From contig JBBMOL010000132.1 in the NCBI GenBank assembly GCA_037954665.1, positions 992,001 through 1,056,000 on the forward strand: 64,000 bases of DNA, in the 5' to 3' direction. The DNA comes from Laguncularia racemosa. Its lineage: Eukaryota > Streptophyta > Magnoliopsida > Myrtales > Combretaceae. Below are positions 44,258-57,346 of this stretch, piece by piece; the stretch's first letter is position 1; each line of letters starts with the position of its first letter. The position numbers and the translations under genes are program-made. The notes beneath the pieces were generated by a model that saw nothing but the letters and a program-made list of their open reading frames with translations, did no database searches and was not told where the DNA came from.

Positions 44258-47200
44258 TTAATCTATCCTTTCCAGATTGTATCTCACCATCTCCTGTAAA
44301 GCTATTCTAAAGGAACCCTGTGGAAGGCATTGAAGATTCTGGATTGCAAGATTGGCTTTCTCATTGGCTAATTCTTGTGCCCTCTCGATGCCCCCACAAG
44401 TCTTGACTAAGTTTATGGCCTCGTCAAGTGAACCAGTTTCACAAAATTCAGATTCAATGATCTCCCTAAGTTTCGGTTCTTCCTTTAGAGCGAATATTAC
44501 TGGAGCAGTCAAATTCCCTCTTGCTAAATCACTACCTGCAGGCTTTCCTAGCTGCTCAGACGATTGTGTAAAGTCCAATATATCATCAACCACTTGGAAG
44601 GATAAACCTAGGTTCCTTCCATATTCATACATTAGCTTGGAAACACTGCTATCGACCCCACTGAAAATGGCAGCTCCTTTAGTACTTGCAGCAATCAAAG
44701 AGGCTGTTTTATAGTAGCTTTTAATAAGGTAATCATCGAGCTTGACATCACAATCAAACAAACTTGATGCTTGCTTTATCTCACCACTTGCAAAATCCTT
44801 TATAACCTGCCGAAGCAATAGTGTTTAAAAATGTCAATAGTACAGAACCTCAGTAGAAAACTTCTCAAATCAATTACTTTTGGCTCACCTGGCTAATGAG
44901 CTTGATGACTTCAAGGTTTTCAAGGTTTGCAAGGAACCAGGACGATTGTGCAAACATGAAATCACCAGCTAAGACTGCCACTCTTGTTCCATACAATTGG
45001 TGAACAGTTTCCTTCCCTAAAAACACAATCTTCTCAATTCAAAATGTACGTGGATTCAATAATTCAGCATAGACTGAGAACTGAAAGTGAAAAAACACAA
45101 TACAGGGAACTGAATTTCTCAGCATAGTCTACATATAAATATAATCTACCACAACTATGAGTGAACACATCTATTATTATCAATCTTCCTTTTAGTAGGA
45201 ACTTAAGGCACCCTGATTCCCCTCATGATTTAAGAAACTCAGCTTTCATTTGCAAGTGGTGTCATTTATGGTTTCATGAATTGATAGTATGGAGCTAGAA
45301 ATATGACATGAAGATTTTCCTTTCTTGAAATTACTGGATGGTAATAGCAGGCAGAAGTGGGCGAGATCGCTATTTACTAACTATATGTAGGGCTATGGTG
45401 TAGATACTTGCAGATACCATAGAATACATATAACATTGGTCAATCCACACGAATATTACAAGTATACCTCTACGCATGTTACTGTCATCCAAAACATCAT
45501 CATGTATCAAGCTTGCTGTATGGATCATCTCGATGATTTCTGCTAAACGCCTGTGCTCTTTGGTAAGCTCTCTGAGAGAATTGCACGAGTGTAAACTTGT
45601 CAATACAAGGCATCACATGATATCGTATTTTGGGAGATATATAAACAGTGCTTACTTTAGACCCATTAATTCTGCTGTGGCTCTGGACACAAGAAAGACC
45701 AAAGCAGGTCTCATCCTCTTCCCACCAGCCCCAAATATTTGTTCAGCTGCGGACATTAAAACTGGATTATCTGCACCAACAATCTACAGAGTATATCAAT
45801 CAGATATATGATCACATGTGAGCTTCTAGAACTACGACCAATATGTTGTAATTGCTCTTATTGAAACTTGTACTTTAAATCGATGCAGTATCAAAGCATT
45901 AGAGAACTATTAATATACTAGAAGGCTGATAATGCAATTCACAGTGAAGGTACAATAGCTTTGCTATTACTACTATTGGTCAAAACAGTAGTTGACACCA
46001 GCACTCACTATTATGCATGACTTTGGCTAAAGTGAATATTGTTAGTTCTCTGATGTTTAGAGCTGAGATAGAGTAGTCCCATGTATTCAACCAAGAATGG
46101 GCATACAAAAGTACATGGCGGTGTATATTAACCCTAAAGAGATGTAAGTGAAAGATGATAGTCATAAGGAGTTATTTATAACATCATGAATAGGAATAAA
46201 CTGTTAGCACGATGCTACGTGTATCATATGTGTTTCTAGGTAAACAGTGGCTTCATGTGATAGTCTGGTTGGTGATGTTAGCCAATTAATATAAAAATGC
46301 AACATATCTAGCAAGTTTCAGCTTTTAGATCAGCTAGTTGTAGATCTAAAATATATCAAACAAGAGTGCCACCAACAAATATAAAACCACACTGGATATA
46401 AAAACTTAAGCCTGGAATCAGCTGACAAGGATCGACAGCTGCTTGCTTCTTTTGGGTTGTATAACTACTATTGCTCTACAACTCAAAGTAATGTAATTCC
46501 ACCTTAACTTAGGGACTCTACAATTTTCTACACAATAAAATACCGACACAGTCAGAGGATGATACATGAGGAAAGACTAAAGAATACATCAGGAGAAGTT
46601 TCTAGAACCAAGGGTGGCATAGAAAAGCTGAAAGTGTCCGAGCCCTAAAGAGCATGTCACTGGGGACTTTCATAGAGGATGAGACTGAACAGAATTGAAG
46701 TGCAAAGAATGAAAGAAAAAACAAGAAATTAACAAGGGATTTTGGCCTGTTCAAAGGGCTACAATGAAGTCTGACCAATTAAAAACATCATAGATGGGAA
46801 GCAAACTATCAAACTCGAGCCCCTTTACTGCATACAAGATTCCTTATTTTCTTTTACACATAAGTTCATTCTGAAACACTGCAAATTACTGAGAGAAAAA
46901 CCGAAACCACTCCAGTGGAGCAGAACTCTGATTATCTAAAGCCATCAAGCTAAGACATTTCTGTGCGGTTGATAGAGAATGATACAGGGCCACATCAGAT
47001 TCTCAACTGAAATTATTTGGATGCAGCATTTCTTCAAGCACCATAGCTACAGTCAAAAGCAACCAGACCATGAACAGGAAGCACTAATGTAGAAAAAAAC
47101 TTAACATCATCATCCAGCCATAGAACATTATCCAATAATTCCAAAGGCTCAAATAACAGATTCCCCTTATCATCCAACACCATTACACTACTATCCGAAA

Positions 47201-48323
47201 GACCAGATAGCTACTATAAATTAGTACATTCCTGACAAGCATATTGAGTATACTTATTACCATCCATCTACAAGTTAACAGCAATACTTGGATTTCTATC
47301 ACAGCGAACACAATTTGACAATACAGACAGGGGAAGACGTATAAAAGATACTTACTGATCGTAGATTTTGATTAAGTGATTGAAGGTCATCAGCAACCAC
47401 TTCAAACAAATTACTCAACAAAACAGGACTCCTGGACTCTTCCTTCACATCCAACACTGCAGGAGCAGAAGGACCTCGACCAATCCCTGTATTTACAAAA
47501 ATGTTCTCAAATTCAATAAAACCTAATGACAATAATCACAACCAACAATTACATGCAATCTACGTTTTCAGTGAATCAAATAAAACTTCCATGACGTGAA
47601 AAGCTAATCGAAAAGTTCTCAATAAACATTGGTGACTTATATGAATCACAAAATTACCAATATAATCACCTTAATAAGTCAAGATGCACAATGTCATGGG
47701 ATTGAACTAGCAAACACTACCATCAGAACCAATAATTACAGTAGTCTACATTTCCAATGAGTCGAATAATCCCTCCAAGTCGCGGAAAGAGCTATTTAAC
47801 GCATTTCTAATCAACATTGATGATGTATGTGAATCACGAGAACATAACAAGCAAAATTACAACCAAAAGTCATAGACTTGAACTTAGAAACACTACCGTC
47901 ATAACCAATAATTACACGCAATCCTCCTTCTAAGTGAGTCAAATAAATCCTCTACCTCATGGAAAAAGCATCTGAAGTGCTTTTAATCAACGTTGATGAT
48001 TTATTTGCCTCACGAGAACACAACAAGCAAATACTCAACAAAAGTCAAAAACTTTGAACTGAAAAAGCACTACCATTGAGCACAGTATCATGTGTCTTGG
48101 TCGAAAACACAGGACAAGAACTGGATTTTCGGCTAAAATAAACCAAGCTTCCACCAGTAGAATCTCCAAAACTCCCTCTTTTAATACTTGAAGTCCTAAC
48201 ATACGACCTCCTCAATGAAGAAGAACATCTCTCAAATGAAGAAGCATTTGAAGAACACCCACAAGCAGCCAAATCCAACACACTTCTACTTAAATCCAGA
48301 TTGTGGCACGTCATTGACATCAT
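44258..48323 (-). CDS. SPS: Solanesyl diphosphate synthase, plastid type (six exons)
   Basis: Six exons read on the minus strand: 48323-48074, 47486-47356, 45783-45656, 45571-45468, 45016-44889 and 44806-44258. All introns have GT..AG ends, and phases match to give 429 residues. Residues about 1-75 are Ser/Arg-rich (MMSMTCHNLDLSRSV...), a likely plastid transit peptide. Landmarks of trans-polyprenyl synthases: GGKRMRP (147-153), the first Asp-rich motif DDVLD (194-198), and the second, DDILD (321-325), followed by GKPAGSDLARGNLTAP. The family joins isopentenyl diphosphate units to an allylic starter to make the C45 chain of plastoquinone-9. Close similarity to Arabidopsis SPS1/SPS2 is recognised from memory. 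Intron 2 is long (1572 bp) and the others are short. Three Met codons cluster at the start (48323, 48320, 48314); I chose the first. No lesion is seen. A mitochondrial or dual location cannot be excluded. Confidence 0.93.
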
Positions 48324-49059
48324 TCTCACAAATACCCAGAAACTAAAACTCCTGTTTTTCCTCCAAAGTTTGGAGCTTGAAGAATGCCCGTTAGTATATG
48401 TGGTTAGGAAACGGCATTTGGAGAGAAAACTGAACCACAAACAAAAACTGGGTGCTAGGGAAAAAGTTGAAAGAATACAAAACGCTGTTGGAAGAGAGAT
48501 TTTTGAAGTTTTGTTTGGTTTTGGTTCTAATGTACTTACGATGGCAGGAGGTAATGTTTGAGTGGATGGAGGAAGACCACATAAGAAGAAGGGTGTAAGG
48601 ACCCCCGTTTTGTATTCTTCCCTATCATTTGCAAGTGAGACCGGTGGCTTGGTGTGGTGTATGTTGGGTTTACTTTTGTGTAACGAAATTTAAATTCAGT
48701 TATCTTCTGTGTAAGAAACGATAAATAATGATTTTGAAAAAATAAATTAATAAATAATGGGTAAATTTTTAAAATTGTAAGTAGATCCTCTTACATTTGT
48801 ATTACATATATTTAATTTTTTTATTTCTGAAATTGAGTATTTGACCATAAAAAGGCTTTTTAAACTTTTATGTTAACTATTTTTAACTGAATAAAATAAA
48901 AAATAATATTAACTATGATAAAATATTCTAAAACTAAAACGTTAAAAAAGTGAGTTTTTATTTTTTTTATTTAATATAATTTGTTATAATCTTAATATTA
49001 TTTTATTATTTTATTCATACTTAAATTAGGTCTAAAAATATGTTTTTAAAGATTCAATC
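48324..49059. other. 5' flank of the solanesyl diphosphate synthase gene
   Basis: Non-coding and probably includes the gene's 5' UTR (48324-48560) and promoter. The plus-strand open stretch at 48301-48561 overlaps exon 1 antisense and is not a gene. From 48700 the sequence becomes AT-rich. Confidence 0.45.
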
Positions 49060-51090
49060 TCTCAACTTTAAAATATAAGATGGTGCATCTCAAGTTTATA
49101 ATAAATGCACCAACCAAAAATAATCAAATCAAGTTAATTGATTATCAATAGATCTTTTTTAACTATATATTATATGACCTAAAAGTTCTCAATCAATATT
49201 GATTTAATATTTATTATTTAAACCTCATACTTCTTATTTATTCTTATTTATCACCCTTTAAACCTATTAATTTGCATCGATTGTGATACCATTTTTAACA
49301 CTACAACTTAAAGTAGTTAATATAACTAAGTCAAAAGATGAATCATGGGTACTCTTAACAGTTTAATCTTAAAAATAGTAAATGTCTTGTGAAATCAAGT
49401 CACCTACGTGACAGGTTTGTGTCCACTTTTTCTTTTCTTTCTTTAAGGTTTTAGGGTGGCAGGCGGTTGTGAGGTCCTCTTGGGATGGTGGGTGATTGCT
49501 CATCATCACTAACAATAAAAAGTGACTGCCTACACGTCATTTTTACCTATCCCAGGGGTAAGGCTTTTTTTTTTTTTTTTGGAAGAATTTTTTGAATTAA
49601 TTTTGTATTTTATTTGATCAAATTCATTTAATCATATTATATTAATAAAGTAACTATTTTAAACTAATAAGATATTGAAATAAGTTATTGACGCTTAATA
49701 TTAATATAAAAAATATGTTTTTGTTAAAAAATAAAATATTATTACTTATTTATAAAAATCTTATATCATAGTTAGCCCTTCTATAATTTTCCTCATAACA
49801 AATTATGGTTGTGGTTTTAGTATTTACTATTTAATAAAATTAAGTATCTTGGGTCAATATTTAGTGTATTTTTTCGTTCACGTGTACTCTTCTTTTATTT
49901 AAAAAGAAAATTAAAAAGCACAATGCATGAGAAATAGAAAAATATATATATATATTTTGGAGAAGAAAGCCGTCTTATTAATAGAAATTTTATTTTAATA
50001 TAAAATTTTTTATTTAATACATACATATCTATATCTATATAGGCAGTCAAAGTTTGGATAGAATAGTCTTTTCCAATTTTCATTTGGTAAGACTTTTCAA
50101 TATAAACAATAGGATACATAAAACGATTTTCATTTAAAACTAAAATATATTAATAATTCAAGTTATTTGTTTGATTTAAAGATTTAAAAATATAAAATTG
50201 TTTTATTTAATTATATAGTTGGTCATTAGGGCTTGTAGTTTAACAGATATAGCTAGTGATCTTTCATTGAAATGAAATTTTCTACTCGTATGTTAAGATA
50301 ATATAGTTGGGAAAAAGAAAACACGTGATGAAAAAAAAAAAGTACTTAGAACATCCATTTATAGGAGAGAGATCTCGATGAAAAGCCACTACTCCCGTTC
50401 CAACCATTCCACGTTTGGTCGTACTGGACCATTAATTACGTCCCATGTGGTCGTGTCCGACTGTCAACTGTCTATTGGGAAACATGAAATGGAAATAGCT
50501 CCACGACTACTTCAAGACCGTGTACGATTCAATAACTGGTGCTGAAATAGTCACTTGGTTAAATATGGGTCATATCCTTAAAGTAATAGATAAACATAAA
50601 TGAAAAATAAGAATATAACTCATAAAAATATCTATAATCACATCATTATATCATTATACATGAAATTTTAATTTTTTTTAATCGGTTTTTACGTACCATT
50701 AAAAATAAGACGAAACATCTTGCCTTTCCGTGCCATAAATAAAAATCAGAGATTGGTGGTCCAAACAGAAGCCTTAGAACCATGGATGTGCACGTGCACC
50801 TTCCTTTGCCATTTGTTGTCTTGTATTTGTTTGATATATACCTACGTAATATAGGCAGTTGCATACTCGCATTTTCTTATGAATCATTGCGACTTAAATC
50901 CATGGGGGAGTCCACAGCCGGATTCACGAGGCAATGTCGTTGGCATCGCCGTTGTTTTGGGGTTAAGAAGGCAACTCATAATTTACAAGGCTAGTTTATG
51001 TGTCAAATACTTGTGGCTTGACACCATATTTGCTATCGTAGCGTGACAACAGTGTTAGTGTAAATATTTCATGTCCACTAACTCATGATT
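49060..51090. repeat. Left copy of a ~2-kb direct duplication
   Basis: Aligns by eye with 54750-56850 in the same orientation across most of its length. Shared blocks include 'gtggttttagtatttactatttaata', 'gaatagtcttttc', 'aaaaagaaaacac', 'ccttcctttgccatttgttgtct' and 'aggctagtttatgtgt'. No intact gene is present. A short stretch (about 50865-50900, GSCILAFSYESLRL in frame 1) is conserved in both copies. Confidence 0.8.
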
Positions 51091-54000
51091 GTCAAATCTA
51101 GTGTATTGAAGTGTAGATAATATATATGTATATGTATATATTATATTTATTTATCACGTGGCAAAAGACCGAGGATTTGGCGTGTACATCATACTGTTAG
51201 CATTTGATTCGATTTAAACAATACACCATATCTAACTCATTAATCAATAGCAACACCATATATTTAGTGTTGTTGATCATTTTATATGCTAGCGTCCATG
51301 TACCTAAACCTGAAACTTCTATGTTTGTTAATATCAATAAACATGGCTTTTGAAGTGATTGTAAATAAAATAAAGAGCGTTACATAAGTTAAAGATAGAA
51401 TTTGTTCCTCTTCAAGGTTAGAATATAAATATTCATTATATTTATAACATAAGCCTATGTTATGCAAAAATTACCAAGTCAAAGTTATCTCTAGAACTAT
51501 GTCAAATGATTGGACTATAATAATGCAATCATGTCATATACAACCAAGGGCTGCACTTAACTTATTAATGCCAAATTAGAGATAATATAGAAAAATATCC
51601 ACTTATCATTATAATTATAGTAAATCTTTTATAAATATATATATATACAAAAGGATTTTATTAATAAATATACTCATATGATACTTTTTAATAATCAATA
51701 AAAAGGAAACTCTAAGGAAATGATTGGTGTACCTCGTAAGGAGCTAAAACAATGGACCTTTTACCTTTTCATTGTAGCATGTAGATTAATTAAAATTATT
51801 TAATTATTGACTTATGAAAAAAATTGAATTTAATACATAAAAACTTATATAAGTTTTGATATCATGTAAAATAAATCTTAAGAAATATTTAAACATAAAA
51901 TTATAAGTAAAATAAAAGAAGTAAGATGATATTAATTGAAGCACACTAGAATTTTTTCTATAACTTTGTAAAATTGTTTCATTAGTAATACTACAAAAAA
52001 AAAGTGATTAGATAATCAATCATTCAATAATCTTTCTTCATTTTGATGATATTACTGGTAAAACAATTGTTAGTACACCAAATAATATTTTATATGGTAA
52101 GATTGAAACATTTATAGTATAAACAATATAATTTTCATTTATAGTATAATTAATAATAAATAAATAGCATCTAAGGAAAATTCATTTAATTAACTATAAA
52201 CTATTTAATGAATGAAATATAATATTTTGTTAGTTATTGTGAATTAGAACTAAAAGAAAAAAAATATATAAGAGAAGGAAAGTTAGTTCCTACTAAACAA
52301 ATCTGGGTGAGAATCACTCTTTATAGCATAAGAACAGATGATATTTATAATCTAATAGTATAATAATACTAATCTTTAAGTTCAAATTTTTTATCGTAAT
52401 TATAAAAAAAATGATATTTAAAAAAATAAAATCACTATGATGAGAATTCAATAAATATCTCATGTTTGCAGAGATATGCCCTTGACCATTTGACTATGAT
52501 TAGTATCATTACTATATTTTCTCTTTAGAATATAAATATAATATTTATCCTAATTTTAGTAAATTTCAATCATTAATTTTTTTTTCTTTTCCAAGTCTGA
52601 AGGGCGGGGCCTCTTTTCGCGCGCTTCCCCTCCGGGCCATGCCATCAGCCATTGGCATCGTAAGTAAAGAGAATTAGTTAGGCAATAGTAGGTTCTTAGT
52701 AGTTCTAGTGTTCTAGGTTTGCAGAACTTTAGTAAGGCAAAGTATTTAAACGTCGATAAACGATTACTCTAATTTGTGTTTATGGCACCAACTTCAAAGA
52801 ACCTAATCGGTTGTAAAATAATAGCATTTGTAACTTGTAAGGAAATAAGTTATTGTTTGGGTAAATTTTAAAAATTCTTACATTTACTCTATATACAGAT
52901 GGTTTCGTTTGATTAAAAATGAATATAAAAACCTTCTATTTTGTAAAAAAATATGCACTTATTAGAATTAATATATATATATATATATATTTATTTATTT
53001 ATTAAGCGGCACAAAATGTGGGCTCAAGGGTGTTAAGATACCCATTTAGTCCCTTTCTTCTTTCTTTTATTAAATTAAAATATTAAAGCCTCATGTACTC
53101 TTTCTTCTTCCTCTAAGTGGAGTTGTGATTAAAGAGATTTTATTAGACATTTGAAAATGGATGAGGAAAACTAAATTAGGCGATAGTGAATTGATTGAAG
53201 GACTGAAGTTGCATTTATTTTTCTTTTATTTCGTAGGGTGAATTATAGCAATAGCTCCTTAAAACTATCAAAGTTGTGGAAACTTCTAAAATACAGTAAT
53301 TGTTAAACCCTTTTAAAATAGAAAAAATTTCTTCCAAAATCACTCTTTTATATTAGTATACAATTAAAATAAACTTTCAAAACAGATTTATTGCCTCACT
53401 TAACCTATATTGACCTATGTTAAGAAAAATTTCAAATCAAATAGAAAATCAGCCTAAAAATAATTATATATATATATATATATATAAAAGACTAATTTAC
53501 TATTATATTGAATAACAAACTTTCTTCAAAATTTTTGAAAGGATTTAAATGCTATATTTTAGAAATTCAAACTTTTCGTGGTATCAATATTCTTAAAGAG
53601 GTGGGGCTGTCATATACACTGTCTTGTACAAAATTGTACACTCCTCTCCACTTAACATGTCATCCAGAAGTATACGAGTGACCAACTTGTCTAAACTTTG
53701 TTAGTTTCGTATCTATGATCTTTATGATCCAACTAGTTTGGAGATAATGATGATTTTAAAAGCAGTGGGTTCTTGATGGTGTTAATTATGAATTGAGACC
53801 ACTCAAGAGGACTCGTGTTCCCTCAACGCGATTAAAGTTTAAGCGTGTTGAATTGTCCAATCTTATTGTTAGTAATCAATTTATGTAATTTTAGTTAGGT
53901 CCTACGTGTGTGTTTGTAATTTTAGCAGGAGGTAGTCCTTTAGCTTGATGTGGTATGTAATAGCAGCTAGGATTATTACCACGAAGCACACTATTACTTA

Positions 54001-54749
54001 GGTCTTATGTGTGTGTTTGGGGTTTAGTAAAGGAATCGTATTTGAGTATGAATTAAGAATCAAGATCACGCACGCATTTACGGAGCTTTTTTCGATTATT
54101 GAAGCTAATCTTTTCATGAATATACAAAAACACACTTAAAATAATATTGGTGTCTTAGAAATTAAATTTTACAAAAGTAAATACCATTCTCGTAGTTAAT
54201 CTATAGTTCGATTTAGGATTTTGGTAAATAATATCCGAATTCCTTGATCATTCTTGTCATGCATGTTCAAACCCATATTTCAAAAGAGAGCTGCATAATT
54301 GATTGGATATACAGTATGTAACTGGTAGTTTACAATTTTTGTTGCCCAGTCGATCAAGTCGCTCCTAAGACACGGGCTTTCACTGATCGATTAGAGCTTA
54401 CTTGTTTTGAATGAAAGCCATATTTTCTGGAACATGTCCAGTTAAACATTGACGATGCTGTGAATCTACAAAAAGATGAAGTTGGTATAACGGCAATCAC
54501 GGGAACTCTAACGGTAACTCGACCTTAGGTTTTCGAAACATCCGGGAAAAGGGGCCATTTTCCAGAACAGATTTTTTGAGGTTATATACAGGATTGCAAT
54601 GGGGTCAACAACTTCATTTTTGTCTTAATTTGGATTTGGACAGCACTAAATTCACTATGTATGGCGAATTGCTCTTAGAGCTCTCTACACCTAGCTGTTA
54701 TCATCATATCATAGGGATTAGTAAGAGAATTAATATTTAATTCCTTGGT
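51091..54749. other. Non-coding spacer between the duplicated segments
   Basis: AT-rich, no gene seen. Microsatellites (AT)n lie at 52971-52990 and 53465-53486. A short GC-rich island lies at 52592-52670. The run 'taggtc(c/t)ta(c/t)gtgtgtgtttg' occurs twice at about 53897 and 54000. Confidence 0.5.
52592..52670. other. GC-rich island, possible organelle-derived fragment
   Basis: About 80 bp, including gaagggcggggcctcttttcg and cccctccgggccatgcc, sit in very AT-rich DNA with sharp edges. Composition suggests a small nuclear insertion of plant mitochondrial or other foreign DNA. I do not recognise the source. Confidence 0.3.
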
Positions 54750-56850
54750 CAATTAGAATATAAGATGGTTTATTTAAAGTTTACCGTGAATAAAATGTTT
54801 GGTTACTGATGAATCTTTTTGCACTATTCAACCCAAAAGTTATCCATTAGTGTTAATTTTATATTTACTATTTTCACCTTACACATCTTAATCATTCCAA
54901 CTTATCACCCTTTCAACCTATTAATTTGTGTCACTCTAATATCATTCATAATGTTATAACCCAAAAGTGGCTTAGATAGCCAAGTCAATAGATCAACAAT
55001 TGATCCAAAAAGTGGTCAAAATTAAGTCACGTTATCCTATCTGTTCTCGTTATTTTTTTTTTTTAAATATTAGGATGGTGAGAAATTACATGACCCCCTT
55101 AAGGTGGTGGTAGGCCATCTACCACATTGAGAGGGTAGTAGGATGACCCATATATAAATTTGGTTGTCTTCACCCACTCTAAAGATAAAGGGTTTTTTTT
55201 TTTTCATTTTTGCATTTTTTTTCTTTCTACTACAATTTTTAAAATTATTTTTATATTTTATTTAATCAAATTTATTTAAGAATATTATATTTATTAAATT
55301 AATTATTTTAAACCAATAAGATACTAACATATGAATTGACACATCATATTAACACATGGATTATGTCTTTGTTAAAAAAATAAAACTCAATCTTAAAATA
55401 TAGGTAACCTATTTATAATTTTTCTTATATAGAATTCTGGGTGTGGTTTTAGTATTTACTATTTAATAATAAGATCGTGTACCGTGGGTCAATATTTAGA
55501 GTACTTTTTTATTCACATGTACTCTTCTTTTAAGAGGGAAAAAAAGAGCACGGTGCATAAGAAATAGAAAAGGGAGAAGATTATATTTTGGAAAAGAAAG
55601 CCATTTGATTAACATGATATATTTTTATTTAAAATATACATATCTATATTCGTTGTGAAGTTTGAATAGAATAGTCTTTTCTAATTTTTATTTGACGTGC
55701 CTTTTAATTGGAAATAATAGGATACATAAAATGATAATTTTGTTTAAGCTAAAATAGGATTGGATAATATTAGATATGTTTTAATTATAGTAATTATATA
55801 TGTGTGTATGTATTATATTAAAGAGAATGGGAAGAGTTTGGTTTCATTAGTATTTTTTTTTTTTTAATGTTTGATTTTACAAAAAAAAAAAAAACACTAC
55901 CTTTAGATGAGGTATTCCGGTAAAGTGCAGCTCATTATCAATATATATATATATTCATTATTTTATAATTTTTCTCTTTATTGTTGTTTTATTGTAATTT
56001 TTTATTTATTTTTTATTTTACAATCAACATTATTTTATTAAATTTATTGATTTTTTTAATAAAAAATTTACTGATCTTTTAAATATTTACTTCTTTTTTT
56101 CTTTTGCATCCCTAACATGGGTGCAACATTGTCTAGTATTATCATATATACATATTTATATATTCAAATATCTTATTTTATATTTAGACTTTAAAGATTT
56201 AAAGATGCAAAATTATTTCATTTAATCATAGAATTGGTTATTAAGATTTATAATCTAATTGACATAAATACTGATTTTTCATCAAAATGAAATATGTTAA
56301 AATCTCTACTACTTGATATATAGCTAGGAAAAAGAAAACACACGATGTTCAATTGTTTAAAAAAAAAAATGTACTTGGATTAGAACATCCTTACGTAAGA
56401 GAGGGATCCGAATCAAAAGCGACTCCACACATTCCGTCTTTGGTTGTCCCGGACCCTTAATTGTGTCCCATGTAGTCGTGTCTGTCGTGAAATCAACAAC
56501 TTCAAGGTATATGGTATGGTGGTGCACATCTTCCTTTGCCATTTGTTGTCTAGTATTTCATTTGATATAGACCTACGTACCATAGGTAGTTGCATATTAG
56601 CATTTTGTGATGAATCTTTGCGACTTCAGTCGGTGGAGTGTCCAGTCTATCATTATTGAACAGGTAACAACGTGATCCACGAGGCGAAGTCGTCGCACTC
56701 GCACGGCCATTGTTTTGGGCTTAAGGTAACTCATTATTTCCCAGGCTAGTTTATGTGTGAAATAGTAATGGCTTGACACTAGATTTGCTATTGATGCATG
56801 ACAAAATAGTGTTAGTATAAATATTTCGCGTCAACTAAGTCATGATTAGA
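54750..56850. repeat. Right copy of the ~2-kb direct duplication
   Basis: Collinear with 49060-51090, about 5.7 kb apart, with many small indels. The 3' third (56380-56830) is best conserved, including 'acctacgta', 'ttgcatatt', 'gaatctttgcgact' and 'ggcttgacac'. Confidence 0.8.
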
Positions 56851-56954
56851 TTTAGAGGTTTATAGATTCAATCCATATAATTAACTTTTAAATTTCTTAA
56901 GATACTAAATAGAATCTAAATTAATCAAGGTTTTTATAAAAATAAAAAACAACT

Positions 56955-57280
56955 ATCTTACCACCAACTCACTTCTATCACTACTATCATCTCCCATCAT
57001 CTCTTTAACCCCACTAGTCACTACCTTTATTACTACCATTATCTTCATCACTATTACAATTAGCACCGTCAATAAAACTCTAGCACTAAATCACTATTAC
57101 CATCACTGTATTATTACCATCATACTACTACCATTGCTCGCCCCACTACTGCTAAATAATCTTTATCACCGTTTATTATTATATCAAAAATCTCATATAT
57201 TACTATTATCGCTACCATTACAATACATCTCCACCACAGTTGTTGCAACTTCACCACCACCATTACTAAAAATATTGAAT
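56955..57280. repeat. Imperfect trinucleotide-rich tract (CAC/TAC/ATC)n
   Basis: A long run of loosely repeated triplets such as accatcact and ctactacca gives a spurious open frame. It abuts the start of the gypsy element at 57347. Confidence 0.7.
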
Positions 57281-57346
57281 AATATTTCATATTTTCAACT
57301 TATTAATTTCTATTTAATGGCTTTTTATCATCTTTCCCATAAATAC

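Noticed and set aside
48301..48561. Plus-strand open frame across the start of the SPS gene
   Set aside because: Antisense shadow of SPS exon 1 and its 5' UTR; the minus strand has the supported splice structure and conserved motifs.
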